From NCBI GenBank assembly GCA_002163245.1, contig MAAL01000148.1:1-49746 (forward strand): DNA of 49,746 bases, read 5' to 3'. A program made the position numbers and the translations under genes. Below the pieces are notes generated by a model. That model worked only from the letters and a program-made list of their open reading frames with translations, ran no database searches and was not told the DNA's origin. Source of the stretch: Gammaproteobacteria bacterium 42_54_T18 (lineage in GTDB: Bacteria; Pseudomonadota; Gammaproteobacteria; Pseudomonadales; Ketobacteraceae). This document shows, one piece after another, positions 16,672 through 26,124 of this stretch (position 1 is the stretch's first letter; the number at the start of each line of letters is the position of its first letter).

Positions 16672-19623
16672 ATGTTGATTAATAGGTTGAGGTTTCACAA
16701 AATAAAATCTAGCTGGTTAAGCATGGTTTTTGCTTTATGGTTTGTTTGTGGCTGGGTGATGGCGGGGCAAGTCGGAGATGTGAGCTCCACTGTGCAGGTT
16801 ATACCTGCTATCACGCAATACAAAATTGGTAGTCACCTGCAATATATTGAAGATCCCCATCAAACACTTACCTTAGATGACTTTGTTGGAGATCAGCGGC
16901 AACCGATGCGCTGGAAATCATCTGAGGCTGAGGTGCCAAATTTTGGTTATACCAGAGCGACCTATTGGTTTCATATCTCCTTACTGGGGATGAGTGAAGG
17001 AAGTGAGTCTTGGTTGTTGGCTTTGTCTTATTCACTGTTAGATCAAGTGACGGTTTATTTTGTTGAAAATGAACGTCTTGTTCGCAGCTATGAAACGGGG
17101 GATATTTATGCATTTAGTTCACGCCCTATAGAACATCGACATTTTTTGTTTCCTGTACCTAGTGGGCAAGCAGGTTCCCTTGATGTGTACTTTCGTGTTC
17201 AAACGGCTGGAACCTTAGAGCTGCCGTTAACACTTTGGGAAGAGAGAAGTTTTTGGGAGCAAGAACAAAATATTTTGCTGCTGAAGGGTGTGTATTTTGG
17301 CATTATTTTCATTATGGTAATTTACAACTTGTTCATTTACTTCTCGGTGCGAGAAAGCAGCTATTTGTATTATGTGTGTTATGCCGGTTTTCTCATCCTT
17401 TTTCAGACGGGGATTGATGGTGTTGCATTTCAATTGTTTTGGCCAGGAAATCCTAGTTTTCATGGTATGGGGTTTGTGATTTTTAGTGCCTTTACGCTGA
17501 CTTTTTTGTGCCTATTTTCCAATTCGTTTTTAAAATTACCAAAATATAACCCTCGATTATCCAATTTGTTATTGCTGGGTGCTTTGTCGGCAACAATGGC
17601 AGGGGTTGTTGCGGTCTTCTTGCCTTATGCCTATTCCATCCGCTTAGTCGTAGCACTGTCGCTGCCTATTTGTATTGGATGTTTTGGTGTTGGGCTTTAT
17701 ACATGGTTTAAGGGGGCTTTGACCGCTCGTTATTTTATTACCGCATGGAGTGCATTTTTAATAGGGATTTTATTGATATCTCTTAGCAAGCTTGGGTGGA
17801 TTCCAATTAATTTCATCACCACAAATGCTTTGCAAATTGGTTCTGCGTTAGAAGTTGTATTGTTTTCATTGGCATTAGCTGACCGTATAAATGCCGATAA
17901 AAAGGATAAGTTGGTAGCAAAGCAAGAGGCTATTAATAGCTTAAAGCGATTTAAGTCGTTATATGACAATGCCATTGAAGGAATATTTCAATGCACATTA
18001 GAGGGTCGTTTTGTTAGTGCAAACCCTGCAATGGCCACCTTTATGGGGTATGAAACACCTGAAGTTTTTGTTGATATGGCTGATGACAAAGGGTCACAGA
18101 TATTTTTGGATGTAGAGCAGTATCATGAATTTCGAAAGGCGGTACTGGAGCATGGGCAGGTATTGAATTATGAAGCCCATGGTATGAAAAAAGACGGAGG
18201 TCATTTTTGGTGTGCTGTATCTGCAAAGTTGGTAAATCAATCATTGCCTGAAAGCTCTACTGTGAACAGTGATTCGTTTATTGAAGGTTTTGTTGTTGAT
18301 ATTACTGCCAGAAAAAAAAGTGAAGAACAGCTTAATTTCTTGGCTAGGCATGATCCGTTAACGGGGTTAGTCAATCGACGAGAGTTTGAAATTCGTTTAG
18401 ATAGAGCCGTACAAAGCGCTCGTCGAGATCATGTAACTCATACCATGTTGTATATGGATCTTGATCAATTTAAATTGGTGAATGACACTTGTGGTCACAT
18501 TGCAGGTGATGAATTGCTGCGTCAAGTTACTTTGCAAATACAGACTCATATGCGTGGTGGGGATACACTGGCGCGATTGGGAGGGGATGAATTTGGTGTG
18601 TTACTTGAAAACTGTGTTGGAGAGAATGCTACTAAGGTTGCTCATAAGCTTCGATCCGTTATTCAAGAATTTCGTTTTTCCTGGGAGAATAAAATATTTA
18701 CGTTAGGCGTTAGTATCGGTTTGGTACCTATTGCTTACGATACGGAATCGGTTAAATTCGTGATGAGTTTAGCGGATGCGGCCTGTTATGCGGCGAAGGA
18801 TGCGGGCAGAAATCGTGTGCATGAATATGTGCCTGGTGATATTGATTTGGCGTTACAGCAAGGGGAAATGCAATGGGCATCTCGTATTACCCAGGCGTTG
18901 GAGGAGGGAGGGCTGATATTATATAAACAAATCATTGCCCCGATATCCGATGGCAATGGTGGGGAGCATATGGAGATCCTCGTGCGGTTGCAAAACGAAG
19001 ATGAAATTGTCTCTCCCGGTGCATTTTTGCCAGCAGCTGAACGGTATAACTTGATGCCATCAGTGGATCGTTGGGTGGTGAAAAATGTATTTATGTGGTT
19101 GGATGATGATGCCGAACAACTCAAAAACCTGTCGATGTGTTCCATAAATTTATCAGGATTGAGTATTGGAGATGATGAGTTTTCTGTGTTTTTGGCAAAG
19201 CTTTTTGATCAATATGAGGTTCCGCCCGAAAAAATATGTTTTGAGATAACAGAAACCATCGCGGTTACCAACTTAACAAAAGCCATCGAATTTATGAATC
19301 GTTTTAAGGCCCTTGGTTGCCGTTTTTCTCTGGATGATTTTGGCAGTGGTTTTTCATCCTATGGTTATCTGAAAAATTTGCCGGTTGATTTTCTTAAAAT
19401 CGATGGTTGTTTTGTGAAAGATATTGTTGATGATAAAATAGATTATGCCATGGTGGAGTCTATTAATCGCATCGGTCATGTAATGGGCAAAAAAACCATT
19501 GCTGAATTTGTAGAAAATGCAGAGATATTAGCGTGTTTAAAAACCTTAGGCGTTGATTACGCCCAAGGTTATGAAATCGCTAGGCCTGTTCCTGTTATTC
19601 CTTTAGATGTTATCAGTTCTTGA
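16672..19623 (+). CDS. Membrane GGDEF/EAL protein with 7TMR-DISM sensor and PAS domain
   Basis: A 983-residue signalling protein. Order: signal peptide (to ~31); periplasmic 7TMR-DISMED2-like domain (~45-185); seven membrane segments (~200-400); PAS domain (~425-545); GGDEF domain with an intact ARLGGDEFG site (GGDEF 637-641); EAL-type domain (~730-975). The EAL signature is changed to Glu768-Ile-Leu. The remaining phosphodiesterase positions look mostly present (FEITETIA, SLDDFGSGFSSYGYLK, AEFVENAE). Diguanylate cyclase activity is likely. The phosphodiesterase could be active or serve as a regulatory domain, since EIL is a tolerated variant in some active enzymes. Confidence 0.93.
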   Translation: MLINRLRFHKIKSSWLSMVFALWFVCGWVMAGQVGDVSSTVQVIPAITQYKIGSHLQYIEDPHQTLTLDDFVGDQRQPMRWKSSEAEVPNFGYTRATYWFHISLLGMSEGSESWLLALSYSLLDQVTVYFVENERLVRSYETGDIYAFSSRPIEHRHFLFPVPSGQAGSLDVYFRVQTAGTLELPLTLWEERSFWEQEQNILLLKGVYFGIIFIMVIYNLFIYFSVRESSYLYYVCYAGFLILFQTGIDGVAFQLFWPGNPSFHGMGFVIFSAFTLTFLCLFSNSFLKLPKYNPRLSNLLLLGALSATMAGVVAVFLPYAYSIRLVVALSLPICIGCFGVGLYTWFKGALTARYFITAWSAFLIGILLISLSKLGWIPINFITTNALQIGSALEVVLFSLALADRINADKKDKLVAKQEAINSLKRFKSLYDNAIEGIFQCTLEGRFVSANPAMATFMGYETPEVFVDMADDKGSQIFLDVEQYHEFRKAVLEHGQVLNYEAHGMKKDGGHFWCAVSAKLVNQSLPESSTVNSDSFIEGFVVDITARKKSEEQLNFLARHDPLTGLVNRREFEIRLDRAVQSARRDHVTHTMLYMDLDQFKLVNDTCGHIAGDELLRQVTLQIQTHMRGGDTLARLGGDEFGVLLENCVGENATKVAHKLRSVIQEFRFSWENKIFTLGVSIGLVPIAYDTESVKFVMSLADAACYAAKDAGRNRVHEYVPGDIDLALQQGEMQWASRITQALEEGGLILYKQIIAPISDGNGGEHMEILVRLQNEDEIVSPGAFLPAAERYNLMPSVDRWVVKNVFMWLDDDAEQLKNLSMCSINLSGLSIGDDEFSVFLAKLFDQYEVPPEKICFEITETIAVTNLTKAIEFMNRFKALGCRFSLDDFGSGFSSYGYLKNLPVDFLKIDGCFVKDIVDDKIDYAMVESINRIGHVMGKKTIAEFVENAEILACLKTLGVDYAQGYEIARPVPVIPLDVISS

Positions 19624-19659
19624 TCTAGCGGTTTTGTTTCGTTTTTCATTCGGTTTTTT

Positions 19660-20838
19660 TTATTCGACCTCCAAATCGTTCATAATTGCTTTTAGAAAAC
19701 GAGCTGCTTCGCCTCCCGTCACGGCGCGGTGATCAAAGCTAAATGACAATGGCATGATAGGGTGTATGGTGATATCACCTTGATAAGGTACGATTTGATC
19801 GTGTATCGTGCCAGCCCCTAAGATAGACACCATGGGTGGTACTACAACAGGGTTTCCGTATTTTCCAGCAATAGTACCAAAGTTTGATAATGTGATCGTT
19901 GCCCCCATCATTTCTTTGGGCGGGATCTTTCGTGATTTTACGGCATCTCTTAGTGTATCGAAACCTTGTTTAAGGTTGGTGTCACTGCGATTGTTGATAT
20001 CCCGTAGAACGGGCACAAATAGGCCGTCTTCTGTATCAATAGCAATACCAAGGTCGACATTGTCAATGGTGCGTATAGATAAATTATCGCCATCGAACCA
20101 GGCATTTAATTGAGGTTCTGCTTTACAGGCCTGTCCAATGGCACGAATTAGACGCATGGTGGGGTCTGTTTTTACAGGGTGCTGATTGCCGTACCATTTA
20201 TGGATATCTGCATCATCATAGAGGGTAACTTTGACAACTTCTTGTGCTTTTATCATGGCTTTTGCCATTACTCTGCGCACGCCTTTTAGGGTTTTTTCTT
20301 CCCCAAATTCTTGCGTTACTTGATGGGCGCGTTCTACATCACCGATCGTAATGAGCTGATGTTGCCCAGTTCCTTTTAAACTATTAATGTCCACATCGAG
20401 GCGTTTCGCGAGGGCTCGAATAGCGGGCGTGGAAAATGAACGGTTGTGGGTCCCCCCTTGCGCGCTGCCAATAATAAATTGGTCGACTTCAGCGCCCTGG
20501 TTTGATGTTGTGGCTTTTGCCGCAGGCCCTGTCGTTACGTCTACAGTTGCTTCTATTGTGGCCTCTTGGATAACGCCAACAACGGTGCCTGTGTCTGCGT
20601 TATCTTCTCCTACATACTCCACCAAGGGTTCATTGGTGTGAATGATGTCACCTTCAGCACCAAATAACGCCGCAATTTTTCCAGCTTGAGGAGAGGGAAC
20701 ATCAACAATCGCTTTGGCGGTTTCTACCGAAACGATAATTTGGTCGACGACAACAGTATCTCCCGGTGAAATATGCCATTCTACAATTTCTGCTTCCTGT
20801 AATCCTTCGCCCAAGTCGGGCAACTTAAAATACTTCAT
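19660..20838 (-). CDS. bkdB: Branched-chain 2-oxoacid dehydrogenase E2 (dihydrolipoamide acyltransferase)
   Basis: A 392-residue E2. A single lipoyl domain carries the lipoyl-lysine Lys42 in VETAKAIVDVPSP. A peripheral-subunit-binding domain spans ~134-168 (TPAIRALAKRLDV). The C-terminal acyltransferase has the active-site His370 in FDHRAVTGG. The usual HRxxDG is HRAVTG here, with Thr where Asp is common; this variant occurs in some gammaproteobacterial E2s. It transfers the branched acyl group from lipoate to CoA. The start codon overlaps the E1beta stop (ATGA). Last gene of the E1alpha-E1beta-E2 operon; no E3 gene follows. Confidence 0.92.
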   Translation of the reverse strand: MKYFKLPDLGEGLQEAEIVEWHISPGDTVVVDQIIVSVETAKAIVDVPSPQAGKIAALFGAEGDIIHTNEPLVEYVGEDNADTGTVVGVIQEATIEATVDVTTGPAAKATTSNQGAEVDQFIIGSAQGGTHNRSFSTPAIRALAKRLDVDINSLKGTGQHQLITIGDVERAHQVTQEFGEEKTLKGVRRVMAKAMIKAQEVVKVTLYDDADIHKWYGNQHPVKTDPTMRLIRAIGQACKAEPQLNAWFDGDNLSIRTIDNVDLGIAIDTEDGLFVPVLRDINNRSDTNLKQGFDTLRDAVKSRKIPPKEMMGATITLSNFGTIAGKYGNPVVVPPMVSILGAGTIHDQIVPYQGDITIHPIMPLSFSFDHRAVTGGEAARFLKAIMNDLEVE

Positions 20839-21881
20839 ACAAACTCCAATGTGCTTTTCGCAGCAGCAACAATGTCCTGAGTGCTTGGCATGTACAGGTT
20901 TTCATTTTTAAAATAAGGCATTGGAATGTCATAACCCGTGACACGCTGTACAGGAGCTTGTAAATACAGTAAACCTTTCTCAGCTAATTGTGCGGAAATG
21001 TCCGAGCTAACACTGCAACTTCTAGCGGCTTCTTGGGCGATAACACAACGCCCAGTTTTTTTCACAGACGTCAATATAGTATCAATATCTAAAGGACTAA
21101 TGGTTGCTACATCAATGACTTCTGCACGAATACCTTGTCCCCCTAATACATTGGCTGCCTCTAAGGTTTCCTGGATCATAGAGCCCCAACTTACCAGGGT
21201 GACATCAGAGCCTTCTCGTAAGGTAAAGCAGGTGTCCAAGGGGAGGCCTTCGCCGTTATCTTTAAATTCTTGGCGGCTAACACGATAAATTCGTTTGGGT
21301 TCTAGAAAAACAACTGGATCTGGATCTTGAATCGCACTGAGTAATAAGCCATAAGCTCGGGTGGGAGATGAGGGGATGACAACACGTAACCCTGGTATAT
21401 GGGCGAAAATGGCTTCGGTACTTTCAGAGTGATGTTCTGGGGCATGGATGCCGCCACCATAGGGCGCACGCAGCACCATAGGGCAATGGAGACGGCCTCG
21501 GGTTCTGTTTCGTAAGCGGGCCGCATGTGAGATCATATGTTCAAGTGCTGAATAGACAAAGCCCATGAACTGAATTTCTGCAATGGGTTTGAGCCCTTGG
21601 CTTGCCATGCCGATACTGATACCGGCAATTAATGATTCGGCAAGCGGGGTGTCCATAACTCGGCGGCAGCCAAAGCGATCTTTTAGTCCGAGTGTTGCTC
21701 GAAAAACACCACCGTTAGTGGCAATGTCTTCACCAAGAACAACGACGTTATTATCGGCAGCCATGGCGTGATGTAAAGCCAAATTAACAGCTTCTACCAT
21801 GGTGACAATTTTGGTGGTGCTGATATCTTCACTGTGCTCTGTGTCGTGATCATTCGTTGAGAAACCTTCATGAATACCCAT
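20835..21881 (-). CDS. bkdA2: Branched-chain 2-oxoacid dehydrogenase E1 beta subunit
   Basis: A 348-residue transketolase-like beta subunit: LGEDIATNGGVFRAT, DTPLAESLIAGISIGMA, EIQFMGFVYSALEHMISHAA, and RAPYGGGIHAPEHHSE. It forms the thiamine-diphosphate site with E1alpha and decarboxylates branched 2-oxoacids. I start at ATG 21881, which has a GGAGGG ribosome-binding site eight bases upstream and leaves four bases after the E1alpha stop. An upstream open extension to 21995 lies wholly inside E1alpha and is not used. It overlaps the E2 start by four bases. Confidence 0.93.
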   Translation of the reverse strand: MGIHEGFSTNDHDTEHSEDISTTKIVTMVEAVNLALHHAMAADNNVVVLGEDIATNGGVFRATLGLKDRFGCRRVMDTPLAESLIAGISIGMASQGLKPIAEIQFMGFVYSALEHMISHAARLRNRTRGRLHCPMVLRAPYGGGIHAPEHHSESTEAIFAHIPGLRVVIPSSPTRAYGLLLSAIQDPDPVVFLEPKRIYRVSRQEFKDNGEGLPLDTCFTLREGSDVTLVSWGSMIQETLEAANVLGGQGIRAEVIDVATISPLDIDTILTSVKKTGRCVIAQEAARSCSVSSDISAQLAEKGLLYLQAPVQRVTGYDIPMPYFKNENLYMPSTQDIVAAAKSTLEFV

Positions 21882-21885
21882 AGTG

Positions 21886-22965
21886 TTACCCTCCAGCATG
21901 TGATGAGTTGATTGATTTTTCGACGAAGTGTTTTCTTTGTTCTTGTAAAGCATAAGGTAGCTCTTCATACAGGTGATCAAAACAATCGGCGGCATTGGAA
22001 GGTTCGGTCGCTAGGTAGGCTGCAACTTCGCTATCGATAAATTGCTGGTTATTCTCGATAAGTTGTTGCTCCTTTTCTGGTGACCAAAGCGAGCGTTGAA
22101 ATAGATAGTTCTGCAACCGTTTGATGGGATCTTTTTTCCACGCAGCATTTACTTCATCTGAATTTCTATAACGTGTCGCATCATCTGCTGTGGTGTGGTC
22201 ACAGAGACGGTAACTTTCTGCCTCAATTAATGTGGCCCCTTTACCCTGGCGTGCTTTTAGTAGGGCTTCTTGCACTGCGTTGTACATTGCAACGATGTCG
22301 TTACCATCAACGGTAATACCTTGTATTCCCGCAGCAGTGGATTTTTGTGCAATATGCGGTGTTTGAGTTTGTAATGTGCTAGGGGTAGATATTGCCCAAT
22401 GGTTGTTGTTTACCACCACCACTAGCGGTAATTGCCAAACTCCCGCTAAATTAAGTGATTCGTAAAAGTCCCCACGAGATGTAGCTCCCTCACCACAGGT
22501 AGCAACCACCGCACGTCTCTCTCTTCTGATTTTGATTGCGCTGGCGATACCGGCTGCATGAGTTATTTGATTGGCAATAGGGATGCAGTTTGGTAAGTCT
22601 TGTTCTGAAAATACAGCATCTTGGGTGCTGCTGCCGCGTTCGTCACCACCCCAATAACGTAGTTGTGATGCAAGTGAATAGCCACGTAGATACTGAGCAC
22701 CTTGGTCACGGTAATAGGCAGCCATAACATCGGTCTTGTCCATGGCAAAACCAATACCTAAGCTAATGGCCTCTTGCCCTAAACAAGGGGCGTAGGTACC
22801 TAGCTGTCCAGTGCGTTGTAGCGCGATAGCTTTTTTATCGTATTGACGAATAAGGACAAGGGTTTTGTAAAACTCGATGAGTTTTTCAGCGGTTGCCCAT
22901 GTCGGGAGGGTGTTGGCAATATTGCCTTCTTCATCAATGTATTGGTATTTTGTAGTAATATTCAT
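21886..22965 (-). CDS. bkdA1: Branched-chain 2-oxoacid dehydrogenase E1 alpha subunit
   Basis: A 359-residue E1alpha. The thiamine-diphosphate motif is GEGATSRGDFYESLN with VVVNNN 30 residues on (GEG in place of the commoner GDG). YRDQGAQYLRG and the phosphorylation-loop-like region YRLCDHTTADDATRYR are typical of the branched-chain group rather than pyruvate dehydrogenase. It works with E1beta and E2 encoded directly downstream. 178 bases separate it from the leucine dehydrogenase gene upstream, so it may have its own promoter or be read through from it. Confidence 0.93.
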   Translation of the reverse strand: MNITTKYQYIDEEGNIANTLPTWATAEKLIEFYKTLVLIRQYDKKAIALQRTGQLGTYAPCLGQEAISLGIGFAMDKTDVMAAYYRDQGAQYLRGYSLASQLRYWGGDERGSSTQDAVFSEQDLPNCIPIANQITHAAGIASAIKIRRERRAVVATCGEGATSRGDFYESLNLAGVWQLPLVVVVNNNHWAISTPSTLQTQTPHIAQKSTAAGIQGITVDGNDIVAMYNAVQEALLKARQGKGATLIEAESYRLCDHTTADDATRYRNSDEVNAAWKKDPIKRLQNYLFQRSLWSPEKEQQLIENNQQFIDSEVAAYLATEPSNAADCFDHLYEELPYALQEQRKHFVEKSINSSHAGG

Positions 22966-23143
22966 ACAGTTTCCTTATTGACTTGTGGTCACGCTAAAGA
23001 GCGTTGGGAAATTGCCGTGTCGTTGGTTATGTTGTTCGCTTGTGACGAATGACAGGCTTGCTGTGTTGATATTATTGTTACTAGTAAGTGGGTCCTTTTA
23101 TTGTTCGGGACGTTGTTGATTGAGCCCTTATTAATTGAACTTG

Positions 23144-24172
23144 CTAGTGTTTTAGTTTGAGTATGTCCTCCGCTAGATGGTCAGCAATTACGTGTGTTGA
23201 TATATTATCTATTTTTGAACGTTCGAAAATACGTTGTAGCGTATTTCCAATATGAGTGGTTTTTTTTAAAATATCTTGCTGACTAATGTGTTTCAGTCCT
23301 AAGGAAACTTGAATAAGCCCTCCAGCATTAATGACATAATCTGGTGCATAGAGAATGCCTTTTTGATGTAATGCATCGCCGTGTCGTTGTTCTAATAATT
23401 GGTTATTTGCAGAGCCTGCGATAATGTCACAGGTTAAATGGGGAATGGTATTGTCATTAAGGATTGCACCTAGTCCACAAGGGGAAAATACATCACAAGG
23501 AACATGATAGATTTCCTCAGGTGCAACAGTAGTCGCATTAAATCGTTGTTCGCATAGTTTTTGTTTACGAATGTCAATATCAGAAACCGTGAGCATCGCA
23601 CCGGCTTTATGTAATAGCTCTGCTAAAGCAAAGCCAACATTCCCCAACCCTTGGATGGCTATATGGACACCTTCTAAAGTGTTTTTTTTACGTTGATGAA
23701 GTAAAGCAGATTTGATACCGAAGAAAACACCGAGGGCTGTAATGGGTGATGGATCAAATCCGTCATCGGTGCAGCCAGAAACATATTGCGTTGAAAGGTG
23801 AACTTGATCCATGTCGAAAAGTGATGTGCCGCTATCAACCGCAGTGATATAACGCCCACCTAAACTGTCGACAAATTTCCCGAAGGATTGATATAAAGCA
23901 TTGCGATCGTTAATCGTTGGCGGCTTTATAATGACGGCCTTTCCGCCACCTTGAGGTACGTCAGCAAGGGCTGCTTTGTAACTCATACCTTTTGCTAAGC
24001 GAACCACATCATTAATCGCATCATCATCAGAGGCGTACTCTACACATCGGCAACCACCCAGGGCTGGTCCACGAGTTGTACTGTGGATAGCAATAATGGA
24101 TTGCAGTTGAGTGGACTCGTCCACATGAAAATGCAGCTCGCTGAGATTCGCGTGCTCGAATTTTTCGAACAT
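23144..24172 (-). CDS. ldh: Leucine dehydrogenase (Glu/Leu/Phe/Val dehydrogenase family)
   Basis: A 342-residue amino-acid dehydrogenase. Catalytic lysines are Lys66 (GMSYKAALA) and Lys78 (QGGGKAV); the Rossmann motif GLGNVG is at 175-180. Length and pattern fit the leucine/valine/phenylalanine branch. It converts branched-chain amino acids and NAD+ to 2-oxoacids, ammonium and NADH. I start at ATG 24172, which has AGAGGATC upstream; an open extension to 24469 would reach into the divergent gene and has no family match. Lying upstream of the E1/E2 genes on the same strand, it feeds that complex with substrate. Confidence 0.92.
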   Translation of the reverse strand: MFEKFEHANLSELHFHVDESTQLQSIIAIHSTTRGPALGGCRCVEYASDDDAINDVVRLAKGMSYKAALADVPQGGGKAVIIKPPTINDRNALYQSFGKFVDSLGGRYITAVDSGTSLFDMDQVHLSTQYVSGCTDDGFDPSPITALGVFFGIKSALLHQRKKNTLEGVHIAIQGLGNVGFALAELLHKAGAMLTVSDIDIRKQKLCEQRFNATTVAPEEIYHVPCDVFSPCGLGAILNDNTIPHLTCDIIAGSANNQLLEQRHGDALHQKGILYAPDYVINAGGLIQVSLGLKHISQQDILKKTTHIGNTLQRIFERSKIDNISTHVIADHLAEDILKLKH

Positions 24173-24354
24173 ATCAAGATCCTCTAAACGTTTGAGATCG
24201 GGTGGGATCGGGGAAACGTTAAAGTGGGTGGCACCGCTTTTGGCAGCTATCACCGGTTGAATGGGTCGGTAAACCTTTTTAAATACTACCTCATAGATGA
24301 GGGAGATATCCACTAAACGGTATAGGTATAAGGTGTCTTTTGTTAAACGCCTGT

Positions 24355-24408
24355 TTGACATCATTATAACGTACGGTGTACTCTTTGTGGAAATATACAG
24401 TGTACGTT
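24355..24408 (+). promoter_or_regulatory. Candidate promoter and operator before the hydroxylase/TetR genes
   Basis: A consensus -35 TTGACA is at 24355-24360, with a weak -10 (TACTCT, 24379-24384). Overlapping it, AACGTAC (24368-24374) and GTACGTT (24402-24408) form a 7-bp inverted repeat, and GTGTAC occurs twice (24376-24381, 24401-24406 within the repeat). A TetR-family gene lies two positions downstream, so autoregulation here is plausible. Confidence 0.35.
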
Positions 24409-24419
24409 GTGAGGGTGTG

Positions 24420-25463
24420 ATGAATAATTTCAACCAAGTTAGCGCAGAAGTACAGGGCAGTGAGAACAATATTAAGGGTCAACCGAAAAGGGGGGATACT
24501 AAGCGTAATAAGATTAGGACATTTTTTGCGTGGATGAGTTACCCACTCGTGATTGTCATTGGAATGGGGTTCGCCTTTTGGATGGCAAGTTCACTTCCCG
24601 ATTTACTCGCTGCGCCGTTGGGCGATAGCATTTTTGATATTTCAATATTTGGGCGTGAAATAGTGCTCTATGAGGTAGACCTTCATAAATACCTTATGTA
24701 TCTAATGCCAGTGGTTCTGTCCGCATTGTGGGTTTATTGTATGGAGCGTTTTCAATACTTTTCTAAAGATTGGCACCCAGAATGGAAGCAACATATTTTT
24801 AGTGATCTAGGGCTTTTCATCCTTAATAATGTGATTTTAAGGGCGGAGGTTTTTGTGGCAATGGCAATGGCTGCTAGTGCCGGGGTGTTATCTAGCTGGG
24901 TAGGGATAGACTTGTGGCCTAGTCAGTGGCCCCTGGTATTTCAGGTGATATTGTTTTTAATTATCGCTGAATTTATGACGTACTGGTTGCATCGTTTTGA
25001 GCATGAAAAATTGTGGTTATGGCGTATTCATAGTGTTCATCATAACCCCAACAAACTCTATTGGTTTAATGCCACGCGTTTTCATTATATTGATCTTATT
25101 GCGATCCCTGTGTTATCAAATGTACCTGCAATTGCCATGGGAGCTGACCCTGTCGTTATTTATTTAGCAACAAGCTTTAGTGTTATGCATGGTATGTGGC
25201 AACATGGCAATGTTGATGTCAGGTTTGGTTGGCTGAACTATATAGTTTCTTCTCCAGAACTACATCGTTGGCATCATATGAAAGACACCTCATTAGCAAA
25301 TCATAATTATGGTAGTAACTTAATTATTTGGGATTTGGTGTTTGGTACATGGTTTTTACCCAAAGAAAAAGTGAGCCCATTACATGTTGGGGTAGTTGAT
25401 TTAGAGGGCGATGGGGTGATAAAACAGTTATTGTTACCAATTACAATGAAAGTGGATGGTTGA
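24420..25463 (+). CDS. Membrane fatty-acid hydroxylase / sterol desaturase family protein
   Basis: A 347-residue integral membrane protein with about five hydrophobic segments. The diiron histidine clusters are His191-x3-His195, His204-x2-HisHis208 and His282-x2-HisHis286, plus His295 and nearby His ligands (HRFEH, HSVHH, HRWHH). Such enzymes use O2 and a non-haem diiron site to hydroxylate or desaturate lipids. The start at ATG 24420 has GAGGGTG upstream; the longer open frame to 24297 lacks a ribosome-binding site. The stop overlaps the start of the TetR gene, so regulator and enzyme are coupled. Confidence 0.9.
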   Translation: MNNFNQVSAEVQGSENNIKGQPKRGDTKRNKIRTFFAWMSYPLVIVIGMGFAFWMASSLPDLLAAPLGDSIFDISIFGREIVLYEVDLHKYLMYLMPVVLSALWVYCMERFQYFSKDWHPEWKQHIFSDLGLFILNNVILRAEVFVAMAMAASAGVLSSWVGIDLWPSQWPLVFQVILFLIIAEFMTYWLHRFEHEKLWLWRIHSVHHNPNKLYWFNATRFHYIDLIAIPVLSNVPAIAMGADPVVIYLATSFSVMHGMWQHGNVDVRFGWLNYIVSSPELHRWHHMKDTSLANHNYGSNLIIWDLVFGTWFLPKEKVSPLHVGVVDLEGDGVIKQLLLPITMKVDG

Positions 25464-26070
25464 TTTTTTTATGCCGAAGTCGTTACTAGACAGTAAAGTT
25501 ACCGTGAAAAAACGCAAACCTCGCGGTTCCCTCAGTAAAGATGCCATTGTTGATGCAGCCAAAGAGTTGCTGCATGAGCAGGGCATTGATGCATTGAGTA
25601 TTCGAAAAATTGCCAATGTATTGGACGCAGGCCCAATGTCAATTTATAACCATTTTGCAACGAAACAGGATATTGTTTTTGCATTGGTGGAGGATTTTGT
25701 GGCAAGGGCTCATCAGAAAGAACATTCTGCAATGAATTGGCAAGAGTGGTTACACGTTACGTTCGTTGATATTTTTACAGCATTCACGAATGAGCCGGAA
25801 TACTTAATGTTGATGATTAGCTCAAATAATATCGGGGTTGCTTCGAAAAACGTGTTTGATGACGCTCTTGCTTGCTTAATGGAGGCAGGGTTTTCTTCGG
25901 AGAAAGCCACGATTGCTTTTCACAAGTTATTAAGTTTTACCTTGGGTGCAGCAATGATGCGGGCTAATTTGAGTCAAGCTACGGTTGAGAGTGAATCCGC
26001 TGCACATAATGTGATGAAGGGAAGTCAATTTGATACATCACTGAGAGATATTATTGTCGGGCTGACGTGA
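25456..26070 (+). CDS. TetR-family transcriptional regulator
   Basis: A 204-residue TetR-type repressor. The helix-turn-helix lies at ~25-70 (SKDAIVDAAKELLHEQG, IRKIANVLDAGPMSIYNHF). The C-terminal domain is all-helical and ligand-binding, similar to the TetR class. ATG 25456 overlaps the hydroxylase stop by eight bases; ATG 25471 is an alternative. Placed between the hydroxylase and an MFS transporter, it probably controls both, and the inverted repeat near 24368-24408 is a candidate site. Confidence 0.88.
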   Translation: MVDFFMPKSLLDSKVTVKKRKPRGSLSKDAIVDAAKELLHEQGIDALSIRKIANVLDAGPMSIYNHFATKQDIVFALVEDFVARAHQKEHSAMNWQEWLHVTFVDIFTAFTNEPEYLMLMISSNNIGVASKNVFDDALACLMEAGFSSEKATIAFHKLLSFTLGAAMMRANLSQATVESESAAHNVMKGSQFDTSLRDIIVGLT

Positions 26071-26124
26071 TACCCCCCTCAAACAGTAAAATTGCAGTCT
26101 TCTAGAGCTGCTGGATCATTTTAT

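Noticed and set aside
20938-21288. Long open frames antisense to the E1/E2, LodA and haem-protein genes
   Set aside because: They lie wholly inside well-supported genes, lack ribosome-binding sites and show no family resemblance.
24173-24469. N-terminal extension of leucine dehydrogenase
   Set aside because: The extra 99 residues have no family match, run into the divergent gene, and a good ribosome-binding site precedes ATG 24172.
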